The notes below the pieces were generated by a model that saw only the letters and a list, made by a program, of their open reading frames with translations, searched no databases and was not told the origin of the DNA. Both the position numbers and the translations under genes were made by a program. A stretch of DNA of 5,672 nucleotides from an uncultured Clostridia bacterium (lineage in GTDB: Bacteria; Bacillota; Clostridia; TANB77; CAG-508): the NCBI GenBank assembly GCA_934167435.1, contig CAKPKZ010000104.1, forward strand, positions 1 through 5,672. The letters run 5' to 3'. This document shows, in pieces, positions 1 through 5,515 of this stretch (position 1 is the stretch's first letter; each line of letters opens with the position of its first letter).

Positions 1-874
1 TAATACGCCTGTGTCATTTTTTAGTAATTCTTTCATTACTCTTTCTTGCTTTTTATTTAATTTATCATTAAATTTGTAATCTGTTTCAATTCCATTTTCT
101 CTTGTGTCTTTTATTATTAACTTAACATTACTTTTTTCACATACTTCTTTTATTTTGTCCATACATCCTCTTGGTAATTTTAGGAATCTTTCATCTTCTT
201 CAAAACAACTTATTATTCTGGGGGTTGTTTTATAAAATATTGGCACTCTTAATTTTTGTAACTCGTAAAATTTTGGGTTAGTAAAACTTGCTAGTCTTTT
301 TAAATATGTTATTTCATTTGGTAGCAATTTTAATTTTTTTATATATATTTGATTATCAAATATGCACTCAACATTGTTTGTAAATATAGTACCTTTAATA
401 TTTTCCTTCTTAGGTATTTCGTCATCATCTTCTAATTTTTCTTCTATGTCTGGCTCTTTATAATCATCTTTTTTGTACTTATCTATAAATGCGTATATTT
501 CGTCACTTTTCATTCTTCTTATATTATTTAAAATATTTATTTGATTTTTCTCTACTTCAAAATATTTATTCACAAAAACAGTATTTCCTTTTTTGCTACT
601 TTCACCTTGAAAAGGTAATGCTATTAAATTTCCAAATCCACCTTTTGGCATTGTGTCTTGATTGGGAAATATTCTGTCATATGAATCCAAATCTAAAGAT
701 GCTCTTTCCATTGTTTTAGTTAATAATATATTTCCCATTTTTCTAGCAATTCTTGCAGGTATACTTTCTTCAAAAAATATCCATACATGTGCTCCATTTC
801 CTGATTGTGATCTTTCTACATAAACTGGAATATTGAGTTCATCACATATATTCCAAAATTCAATTACATCTTTT

Positions 875-1315
875 TCATAGGTTTTTATCAAAATCTATTG
901 CTAAGAAATTGCATAAATCTCCTGGCAGTAACGGATATATACCTATTGTTATCTTGCCTTGCAAATGTTTTAATATAATTTCGGTTGTCAGTGGTTCTAA
1001 TATTCTATTTGGACATTCATTACATTTCACTCTTGATTTATCACATTTGTATGTACTAAATTCATTTTTACAAACTGGCGAATATCCTGACTTTCCTGTT
1101 TTATTGCTCGTCCATCTTTTTGCATATAAATCTGTTCTTCCTTTAAATACTTCCATAAAAATTTTTACTTTTTCTTCATTAGAAATTATTTTTACTTCCT
1201 TTTGTGAATCCTTGTTTTCTACTTTTCCATATATTTTTTCTTTTAGTTCTTTATTTTCTTTTTCTAGTTTTTCAATAAGTTGTATTAACTGTTCCTTTTC
1301 TAATTGTTCTAACAC
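875..1315 (-). CDS. N-terminal fragment of the TOTE primase as it would be translated (146 aa)
   Basis: This is the product expected if the frameshift is real and not bypassed. From the GTG at 1315 it carries the coiled coil, the Cys cluster and AEP motif I (DFD), then reads only K-N-L before TGA at 877-875. It lacks motifs II and III and the helicase, so it could not be an active primase. An in-frame ATG at 1387 would add 24 residues (MNLHNLIKILKYGK...), but it has no visible ribosome site, and the -35 and -10 boxes of the promoter fall inside that extension. The GTG is therefore preferred. Confidence 0.6.
   Translation of the reverse strand: MLEQLEKEQLIQLIEKLEKENKELKEKIYGKVENKDSQKEVKIISNEEKVKIFMEVFKGRTDLYAKRWTSNKTGKSGYSPVCKNEFSTYKCDKSRVKCNECPNRILEPLTTEIILKHLQGKITIGIYPLLPGDLCNFLAIDFDKNL
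882..886 (-). other. Single-base frameshift site in an A5 run (minus strand)
   Basis: On the minus strand the text reads GAT AAA AAC CTA TGA, giving D-K-N-L-stop. Dropping one A gives GAT AAA ACC TAT GAA AAA GAT, that is D-K-T-Y-E-K-D, and the frame then stays open for more than 290 codons with the rest of the primase. A single extra A in a homopolymer of five explains everything. The options are a real inactivating insertion, a phase-variable tract, a +1 ribosomal slip on AAA, or a sequencing error. Confidence 0.85.
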
Positions 1316-1343
1316 TGCTATCTCTCCCCTTTTTAATATTTCT

Positions 1344-1372
1344 ATTTTACCATATTTCAGAATTTTTATCAA
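1344..1372 (-). promoter_or_regulatory. Sigma-A-type promoter of the TOTE gene
   Basis: The -35 TTGATA (1372-1367) and -10 TAAAAT (1349-1344) are separated by exactly 17 bp. The spacer ends in TGG, giving an extended -10 (TGn). The predicted transcript starts near 1337, about 22 nt before the GTG start and just upstream of the AGGGGAG ribosome site. This supports the GTG start over the ATG at 1387. Confidence 0.7.
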
Positions 1373-1420
1373 ATTATGTAAATTCATCAGATTGTTTGCG
1401 TCCTCAGACTTGGATTATAC

Positions 1421-1458
1421 CTTCTGTCTGAATCTGCACTTTCTGTGTGAATTTGCAC
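1421..1458. repeat. Two-copy 19-bp tandem direct repeat upstream of the TOTE promoter
   Basis: The units are CTTCTGTCTGAATCTGCAC (1421-1439) and TTTCTGTGTGAATTTGCAC (1440-1458), identical at 16 of 19 positions. A much weaker third unit may sit at 1402-1420. The repeat lies about 50-85 bp upstream of the -35 box of the TOTE promoter, where regulator sites could fall, but no function can be assigned. Confidence 0.6.
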
Positions 1459-1544
1459 CTTTTACCTTAATTGTCCATTATGCATGATTTTACGTCTTCA
1501 TCATAACAAGGATATTAAAAATTTTCTTGATTGTTTTATTGTGG

Positions 1545-1559
1545 CCTTCGGGTTATGAG
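1545..1559. other. Candidate attachment-site core matching initiator tRNA-Met
   Basis: The minus strand reads CTCATAACCCGAAGG, which to my knowledge equals the anticodon loop, 3' anticodon stem and start of the variable loop of bacterial initiator tRNA-Met. The rest of the tRNA is absent on both sides, so this is not a tRNA gene. tRNA anticodon regions are common crossover sites for tyrosine recombinases. A possible recombinase gene tail and three TTTTATTG repeats nearby would fit an attP-like or element-junction remnant. Chance similarity is not excluded. Confidence 0.4.
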
Positions 1560-1585
1560 GGTATTATCAGCGATTTTTGAATTTT

Positions 1586-1618
1586 ATTGAAATTGATAGT
1601 TTTTGCTTATATTTCAAT
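1586..1618. repeat. 8-bp inverted repeat with 17-nt spacer
   Basis: ATTGAAAT (1586-1593) and ATTTCAAT (1611-1618) are exact reverse complements. There is no T-tract typical of a terminator. It could be a protein-binding site in the putative att region, or simply AT-rich coincidence. Confidence 0.35.
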
Positions 1619-1657
1619 GGTTTTATTGATTTATAAGTTATGTATTTTTTAGTGATT

Positions 1658-1717
1658 TTAAGTCAATTTGGGGTACTTTTGTCCCCATTGTGTCCCCAAG
1701 ATTTTTAATTTTGTATA
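1658..1717 (-). pseudogene. Possible C-terminal tail of a tyrosine recombinase gene
   Basis: Twenty minus-strand codons read YTKLKILGTQWGQKYPKLT followed by TAA at 1660-1658. Clostridial integrases often end in Gly/Thr/Gln-rich tails of this kind (LGT..GQ..PK), and the att-like core lies about 100 bp beyond the stop, the usual int-att order. Upstream the frame is closed by TGA at 1720-1718, so at most a relic remains. The peptide is too short to prove homology. Confidence 0.25.
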
Positions 1718-1721
1718 TCAC

Positions 1722-1743
1722 ATTGACTAAAAGTTCACTCAAT
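1722..1743. promoter_or_regulatory. Imperfect 22-bp palindrome, possible operator of the small plus-strand gene
   Basis: The outer arms ATTGA (1722-1726) and TCAAT (1739-1743) are complementary, and 8 of 11 position pairs match overall. It contains TTGACT (1723-1728), which could serve as a -35, and TTCACT (1734-1739), which lies 16 bp from TATATG (1756-1761). A repressor site overlapping the promoter of the 1793 gene is plausible, but no -10 at ideal spacing is seen. Confidence 0.3.
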
Positions 1744-1792
1744 ATATCGTTTTTATATATGTATATTAATTTTATAAAATTGGAGGATTGTT

Positions 1793-2086
1793 ATGAATAA
1801 TTTTAGAGAAGTAAATGATGATATTTTAAGAGAATGGATATTATTTAGAGAAGATGTACTTTCTTCTATAACTTGCGATGAAGATAGAAAACATTGGATT
1901 TATTTTGATGAAATTTCTGAAAAAATTTTAAGAAATGTACCAAAGGAAAATAAAAAGTATGTTCAAAAACAATTAGAAATACTAGATAATAATTTTCTTG
2001 ATTATCTTGGATATTGGAATGAGAAATATTATAGAAATGGTTTTGTTGATGGTTCTCAATTGGTTATGGGATGTTTTGATGAATAG
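1793..2086 (+). CDS. Small acidic protein of unknown function (97 aa)
   Basis: I do not recognise this protein with confidence. The start is well supported: GGAGG at 1782-1786 lies 6 nt before ATG. The product is acidic, soluble and mostly helical in appearance, with no signal peptide or membrane segment. It is rich in Asp/Glu and aromatic residues, and ends in YYRNGFVDGSQLVMGCFDE. The YxxGFxDG ending resembles the C-termini of several small uncharacterised clostridial proteins, which is only a pattern resemblance. It is the only plus-strand gene here, divergent from TOTE and convergent with the abiF-RNA unit, whose terminator begins 5 nt after its stop codon. It might be a cargo gene of the same element; no functional link can be shown. 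Confidence 0.75.
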   Translation: MNNFREVNDDILREWILFREDVLSSITCDEDRKHWIYFDEISEKILRNVPKENKKYVQKQLEILDNNFLDYLGYWNEKYYRNGFVDGSQLVMGCFDE

Positions 2087-2091
2087 ATAAT

Positions 2092-2129
2092 AAAAAGAAA
2101 AAGAATGGATTTCTAAAATCCACTCTTTT
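2092..2129 (-). terminator. Intrinsic terminator of the small RNA, possibly bidirectional
   Basis: On the minus strand the arms AAAAGAGTGGATTT (2129-2116) and AAATCCATTCTTTT (2112-2099) form a 14-bp stem with one G-U pair and a UAG loop. A U-rich tail follows (UCUUUUU, 2098-2092). Read on the plus strand the G-U becomes an A-C mismatch and the downstream T-run is short. It therefore works best for the minus strand but may also end the plus-strand gene that stops at 2086. Confidence 0.8.
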
Positions 2130-2163
2130 CAAGCACCGTCCGAAGACTTCTGCCTCTTTCCTT
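2092..2163 (-). ncRNA. Small structured RNA adjacent to abiF, candidate RNA antitoxin
   Basis: A discrete transcription unit of about 72 nt starts about 55 nt after the abiF stop codon, on the same strand. It has its own TATAAT promoter and ends in a 14-bp intrinsic terminator. Its 5' half is GC-richer than anything around it. It contains GCA (2153-2151), GUC (2147-2145), the tetraloop UUCG (2144-2141), GAC (2140-2138) and UGC (2135-2133), forming an interrupted hairpin closed by a C(UUCG)G cap. The purine-rich 5' end GGAAAGAG could pair with the U/C-rich tail, giving a pseudoknot-like fold. There is no ribosome site with a start codon. AbiF-family genes are known to be stably associated with a conserved ncRNA that acts as the antitoxin, and position, size and structure fit that role. 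Assignment to the Rfam abiF family is my inference. Confidence 0.7.
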
Positions 2164-2169
2164 ATATAT

Positions 2170-2198
2170 ATTATAATATATATTTTTATTATATGCAA
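2170..2198 (-). promoter_or_regulatory. Promoter of the abiF-associated small RNA
   Basis: A perfect -10 TATAAT (2175-2170) lies 17 bp downstream of TTGCAT (2198-2193), a weak -35 that keeps the TTG. Transcription would start near 2163, at the AAGGAAAGAGG boundary where the AT-rich DNA gives way to the GC-richer RNA gene. The region is full of TATA steps, so the exact -10 could shift by a few bases. Confidence 0.65.
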
Positions 2199-2217
2199 TA
2201 TTTTATAAAAAATTCTT

Positions 2218-3198
2218 TTAATTTTTTATAAATATCATTAATTTGTTTAATTTTTGAATATCGTTTGTTAATATTATTTGATCAAAAATATTTTTTGGTA
2301 TTTTTCCCCTTAATTCATCTATTACTTTATTATAATCATTAATGAATTTCTTTATTTCATTTTTAGTACGCTTTAGTTTTTTTAACATATAACTAACAAA
2401 AATAATATAATCAGTAATACAATTAAAAAATATATCGCTAATTTTCATATCATTCATTATCATATTTTTAAATGTATTATTAATTGGATTCGTGTTAAAT
2501 CTAGTATCAAAAATAACATTATTATGTGCTATAGCATTTCTTAAATCTTTCATAATAAATATAGATTTTTCCACTAAAATTCCTTTTGAATCATATGCAA
2601 TATTAAATCCTATATCTTTAGCAATATCTTGTCTTATATTTAAGTCAAATGTTGATATAAGATTTCCAAATTCTCCTAATGTTATTATTTCAAATATACC
2701 CCATATTGGAACATTTTCATCATTTTTTAAATAATGAGAAACAATATTGTTATCTGCACTAAAAGCACTAGCTATTGCCATATGTATTCTATTATATGTA
2801 TCTAATCTTTTTTTATAAGCCTTTTTATATTGTTCTCCTTGTGTAGGATAAGATTTGTAGCCAGTCATTATCTTCGAATATATTTCACTAAAGCTCTCTG
2901 TTTTTCCCTCCTGAATTATCATTTCTAAAACATAACTTTTTAATGCTGTTTCAATAAACATTACTTGAGGATAAAGTATAGATTTTACTTTATTGTCAAA
3001 ATCTATTATTGACATTATTTCATCAAAAGATGAAAAATTAATTCTATTATTTGGCTTTTTTATATACCTATATCCTTTATATCCATGATAATAACCTACA
3101 CACTTTAATTTTTGTTTATCTGTACTTCCATTGATTTTTATATTATGATTATTTCTTAAATATTTCATTAATCCATTTATTGTTTTTATATTTGACAT
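2218..3198 (-). CDS. abiF: AbiF/AbiD-type (Abi_2) abortive infection HEPN protein, 326 aa
   Basis: Predicted cytoplasmic HEPN ribonuclease-type toxin of the Abi_2 (AbiD/AbiF) family, which stops phage growth at the cost of the cell. Visible family features: the N-terminal LKCVGYYHGYKGYRY segment (residues 31-45); FDNKVKSILYPQVMFIETAL (67-86); PIWGIFEIITLGEFGNLIS (164-182); and the HEPN catalytic motif R-x4-H as RNAIAH (R220, H225). The C-terminal third is Lys/Ile-rich and helical. Full length for the family, with no sign of damage. The ATG is close behind its own promoter; the ribosome site is weak (AAGG, 10 nt upstream), which suggests modest translation. Directly downstream on the same strand is a separately transcribed structured RNA, matching the toxin plus RNA-antitoxin layout known for AbiF. 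The specific symbol (AbiF rather than AbiD) is less certain than the family. Confidence 0.88.
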   Translation of the reverse strand: MSNIKTINGLMKYLRNNHNIKINGSTDKQKLKCVGYYHGYKGYRYIKKPNNRINFSSFDEIMSIIDFDNKVKSILYPQVMFIETALKSYVLEMIIQEGKTESFSEIYSKIMTGYKSYPTQGEQYKKAYKKRLDTYNRIHMAIASAFSADNNIVSHYLKNDENVPIWGIFEIITLGEFGNLISTFDLNIRQDIAKDIGFNIAYDSKGILVEKSIFIMKDLRNAIAHNNVIFDTRFNTNPINNTFKNMIMNDMKISDIFFNCITDYIIFVSYMLKKLKRTKNEIKKFINDYNKVIDELRGKIPKNIFDQIILTNDIQKLNKLMIFIKN

Positions 3199-3218
3199 TT
3201 TACACCAACCTTTTGCTT

Positions 3219-3247
3219 ATTATATCATCATATTATTACAAATACAA
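3219..3247 (-). promoter_or_regulatory. Promoter of abiF
   Basis: The -35 TTGTAT (3247-3242) and perfect -10 TATAAT (3224-3219) are spaced by 17 bp, with TGA just before the -10 (extended -10, TGn). The expected start near 3212 gives a leader of only about 14 nt, placing the weak AAGG ribosome site at the very 5' end. It allows abiF to be transcribed apart from the operon that ends at 3262; no terminator is visible between them. Confidence 0.7.
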
Positions 3248-3261
3248 TTCATTTACTTATG

Positions 3262-4029
3262 TTATTTAAATAAGCTTTCAAATTCCAATGGCACTATATC
3301 CTCATATAATAAAACATACTGTGAATTTACTTGTTTATTACCATGGTAATGTCCAAAATACCACTTCTTAAATTCACATTTTTCTGATATTTTTTGTAAA
3401 TAATCCGTTAAAATATCTTTTTTATATCGTCCTCCACCTAGCATAGCTTGTATACTTGTTGAACAACAATGAGTTATAATATAATCCACTTTATAATTTA
3501 CTTTTTCTAAATTTTTTATTCCATTTGTCATTTCCTCATTAGTAGGTAATTCTAAATCCCACCATGAAAAGTCCCTTATTCTAAAATAAGCTCCTCTTTT
3601 TCTATACTCATATATTTTCTCTTCTTCATCTAAATTCAATATTCCATCTTGAACATCATGTGATGATGCTCCACCAAATATAAAAAATGTATTTCCATCT
3701 ATTTCAAAGATTTCACCTCGCATAAGATGATATACTGATGGTCTTACTTTATGTACTTTTCCACCATGCCATTCTTCTACTGGATAATCATTATATAATC
3801 TTGTATAATTTTCATGATTTCCATCTACAAACAAAGTAGTAAAGTTTCTTTCATTTAACCAATCTAACCAATATTTTTCTATACTACTTTCTTCTTCAAA
3901 AGTCCATACACCTCCAAAGTCACCACAAATAATAACATAATCATTTTTTGTCATTTCTTTTTGTATCTGAAATTTATCCTCTTCAAACCTAGAAAAATTA
4001 GCATGAGTATCACCTGTAATATATACCAT
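3262..4029 (-). CDS. Calcineurin-like metallophosphoesterase, 255 aa
   Basis: Two-metal phosphoesterase of the calcineurin-like superfamily, predicted cytoplasmic; the substrate (nucleotide, nucleic acid or protein phosphate) cannot be told from sequence. All metal-site motifs are present in order: GDTH (D7, H9), GDFGG (D37), GNHE (N71, H72), a TH at 186-187 and GHYH (H227, H229). There is no signal peptide or membrane segment. The ATG is preceded by a weak purine-rich site (GAGAG, 5 nt upstream). The gene follows the GIY-YIG gene by 32 nt with no promoter or terminator between, so it is probably the last gene of the operon. Small phosphoesterases of this kind occur as cargo in phages and integrative elements. 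Family assignment is firm; any role in defence is inference from context. Confidence 0.9.
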   Translation of the reverse strand: MVYITGDTHANFSRFEEDKFQIQKEMTKNDYVIICGDFGGVWTFEEESSIEKYWLDWLNERNFTTLFVDGNHENYTRLYNDYPVEEWHGGKVHKVRPSVYHLMRGEIFEIDGNTFFIFGGASSHDVQDGILNLDEEEKIYEYRKRGAYFRIRDFSWWDLELPTNEEMTNGIKNLEKVNYKVDYIITHCCSTSIQAMLGGGRYKKDILTDYLQKISEKCEFKKWYFGHYHGNKQVNSQYVLLYEDIVPLEFESLFK

Positions 4030-4061
4030 ATGTTCTCTCTTCTTTCTAAAAGAATTTATAA

Positions 4062-4727
4062 TTAATCTTGTTGTTGAAGTATTTTCTTTTCTAATCTATG
4101 TTCTAGCTGATATAAAGTCAATCCATCATCTACATTTTCTCCTAAATCCTTTAAAGCTTGTAATACTATTTGTTTTTTTGATGGATTACTATTATTTGGT
4201 ATTTCTAAATTCGTATCTTTTTCAAATATACTTAAAGTTCCTTGTTCACTTGTTCTTGTATAATAACTTTTACTTGTCAGGCTAGAATAAAATTCAATAT
4301 CTTTAAAATGATGTCTGTTAATTGACATTTCTCTAATTTCATTAGCTTCTTGTTCTTCTTTAATTTCATGCTCTGTTGCTTTAATTAGATGCAATCTCTC
4401 TTTTGTTCCAGAGATTTCTGCTATGCTTTCAAAAAGTGAATATGCTTGTTCTTTTGTCATTTGAAAAAATTCTCTTTTTCTTTCTCTTCCGTTTATATTA
4501 TCTATACTTCTTAACTCTGGGTTTATTGTGTCAATCATGCTATGAACTTTCCTATCTTCTAATTTATGATACACATCATAAACAGCATATGCTCTAAATC
4601 CAAATGGTACTGCTGAAGAAGCATTTAAATTCCTTAGTCTTTTGTTTATATCATCCGTATAACCTATTTTAACATATTCAGGAAATGATGGATTAGTCAA
4701 AATATATATGACTCCTTTTTTATCCAT
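4062..4727 (-). CDS. GIY-YIG nuclease-superfamily protein (T5orf172/MUG113 type), 221 aa
   Basis: The N-terminal about 100 residues match the T5orf172-like branch of the GIY-YIG superfamily. They show GVIYILTNP (5-13), YVKIGYT (18-24), an Arg-rich helix KRLRNLN (29-35), LEDRKVHSMI (56-65) with Glu57 and His62, and REFFQM (85-90) with Glu86 as the likely metal-binding acid. These correspond to the Tyr, Tyr, Arg and Glu active-site positions, so a DNA nuclease activity is possible. A charged linker (about 110-180) leads to a short helical C-terminal segment, NPSKKQIVLQALKDLG onwards, of unknown role. The start is very well supported: AAGGAGG (4740-4734) lies 6 nt upstream, inside the end of the preceding gene. 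The ATG overlaps that gene's stop by 8 nt, implying translational coupling. Confidence 0.82.
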   Translation of the reverse strand: MDKKGVIYILTNPSFPEYVKIGYTDDINKRLRNLNASSAVPFGFRAYAVYDVYHKLEDRKVHSMIDTINPELRSIDNINGRERKREFFQMTKEQAYSLFESIAEISGTKERLHLIKATEHEIKEEQEANEIREMSINRHHFKDIEFYSSLTSKSYYTRTSEQGTLSIFEKDTNLEIPNNSNPSKKQIVLQALKDLGENVDDGLTLYQLEHRLEKKILQQQD

Positions 4728-5508
4728 ATATATCCTCCTTTTTCATATTATTTATAAATTTTTCTTCTTTTATTATTAAGTCACTTATTATATATTTTCT
4801 ATCTGAATTATTTGTATATGGTGTTAGTTTATAAGAAAAATCTATTTCTTGTTCATAATAATTAAGTAATAAATCTTGATAAGATACTTTAACCTTAAAA
4901 TGATAATCTTCATTTATAACAAAAAAGCCAACAAATGATAAATTTTCTATTTTATCTACTTCTAAAATGTAATACTTCTTTTCTATCCTTTCATTCATTA
5001 TATTACTTTCAATATTAATCTTTACGTTTCTTGCAGAACCCAAGCCAATATTTTTTATAGCAAAATCAATATTTCCTATGGTACCATCTTTAATATTTGT
5101 ATTTAAGTCAATCCAATTATCACTTGAATTTTTATTATCAAATTCATAAGACATTAATGGTATATTTTGTATTCTATTATTCTCTTCGTTCTGTCTATTA
5201 TTTGACTCAACTTCCTTACTTGCCACAAATAACGCTATTAAACCACCAATAGCAGCTGATATAATTGATGATATACAAGATGTTATAACAGTTAACCAAT
5301 TTTGAGTATCTATATTATCACTTATTTTTAGTTTAGTTGGTAAATTAAGTCTATCAATATAATATATAATAAGAAATATATCTGTTATTATAATAAAAAT
5401 ACTGTATAATACTTTTCCAAAAGTTTCTTTTTCCTTATCTATCTGCTTAAAACCCCATTTATTTAATATAATCATTGATAAAACAACTAGTGCAATTTCT
5501 AATATCAT
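4720..5508 (-). CDS. Three-TM membrane protein with a soluble beta-rich C-terminal domain, 262 aa
   Basis: Not a family I can name. Hydrophobic segments lie at residues 2-16, 33-51 and 71-97 (the last is Gly/Ala/Ser-rich: SSIISAAIGGLIALFVAS). A charged stretch (98-114, Glu/Asn/Arg) follows, then a soluble domain with beta-strand periodicity. This domain includes FAIKNIGLGSARNVKINIE (149-167), a pattern (KNxGxGxAxN) seen in Ig-like domains of many uncharacterised membrane proteins in accessory regions. A positively charged loop after TM1 suggests TM1 and TM2 form a hairpin. There is no catalytic motif. The gene starts 7 nt after the peptidase gene and overlaps the GIY-YIG gene by 8 nt, so the products are likely co-expressed. 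It might act as a membrane sensor or effector for its partners; this is inference only. Confidence 0.8.
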   Translation of the reverse strand: MILEIALVVLSMIILNKWGFKQIDKEKETFGKVLYSIFIIITDIFLIIYYIDRLNLPTKLKISDNIDTQNWLTVITSCISSIISAAIGGLIALFVASKEVESNNRQNEENNRIQNIPLMSYEFDNKNSSDNWIDLNTNIKDGTIGNIDFAIKNIGLGSARNVKINIESNIMNERIEKKYYILEVDKIENLSFVGFFVINEDYHFKVKVSYQDLLLNYYEQEIDFSYKLTPYTNNSDRKYIISDLIIKEEKFINNMKKEDIYG

Positions 5509-5515
5509 AATTTAT

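Larger units (their letters stand above)
1..1315 (-). pseudogene. TOTE conflict system primase-helicase, frameshifted and cut by the window edge
   Basis: Large conflict-system protein joining an archaeo-eukaryotic primase (AEP) domain to an SF2 helicase; presumed to act on DNA or RNA in a defence or element-conflict role. Seen in order: an N-terminal Leu/Glu/Lys coiled coil; a stretch containing YAKRW and GKSGYSPVC; a four-Cys, probably zinc-binding, cluster (C..C..CNEC); HLQGKITIGIYPLL; and AEP motif I, DFD, near position 890. A one-base frameshift at 882-886 follows. The next frame stays open to position 1 with motif II SGNGAHVWIFF, motif III region LDSYDRIFPNQD, then MPKGGFGNLIALP, an acidic linker, LPRGCMD, and NKKQERVMKELLKNDTGVL. 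That last stretch is the usual lead-in to the helicase Walker A, which should lie just outside the window. The GTG start at 1315-1313 is chosen because AGGGGAG (1330-1324) lies 8 nt upstream and a strong promoter lies just before it. Family call is confident; whether the gene is truly dead depends on the frameshift being real. Confidence 0.85.
1388..1792. other. 405-nt intergenic region without a convincing complete gene
   Basis: This stretch lies between the divergent TOTE gene and the small plus-strand gene. Reading frames here are short and lack ribosome sites. It holds the 19-bp tandem repeat (1421-1458), a tRNA-Met-like 15-mer (1545-1559), three copies of TTTTATTG (1534-1541, 1582-1589, 1621-1628), an inverted repeat (1586-1618), a possible recombinase tail (1658-1717) and a palindrome (1722-1743). 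It looks like regulatory DNA plus the debris of an element boundary. Confidence 0.6.

Noticed and set aside
489..719. 76-codon plus-strand open frame
   Set aside because: Antisense to the second half of the TOTE gene, without a ribosome site or family features.
875..890. Programmed -1 frameshift in the TOTE gene
   Set aside because: The needed shift is +1 (or removal of one A). The sequence T AAA AAC is not a canonical -1 slippery heptamer, and no strong stem-loop follows.
909..1487. 192-codon plus-strand open frame
   Set aside because: It lies antisense to the TOTE primase, whose motifs are unmistakable. It has no ribosome site and a Phe/Ser/Leu-rich composition typical of the reverse of Lys/Glu-rich coding DNA.
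1545..1559. tRNA-Met gene
   Set aside because: Only 15 bases match. No acceptor, D or T arm sequence is present on either side, so it cannot be a tRNA gene.
2130..2160. Riboswitch or leader for a minus-strand gene further left
   Set aside because: The RNA ends in a strong terminator at 2092, and no minus-strand gene follows until the TOTE gene, which has its own promoter at 1344-1372.
2492..2734. 80-codon plus-strand open frame
   Set aside because: Antisense to the HEPN region of abiF, with no start signal.
2092..3198. CRISPR-Cas13 locus
   Set aside because: AbiF is related to Cas13 but this protein has a single visible R-x4-H motif and 326 residues. There is no repeat-spacer array anywhere in the window.
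4403..4597. 64-codon plus-strand open frame
   Set aside because: Antisense to the GIY-YIG gene, hydrophobic only because it mirrors a Lys/Glu-rich sequence.
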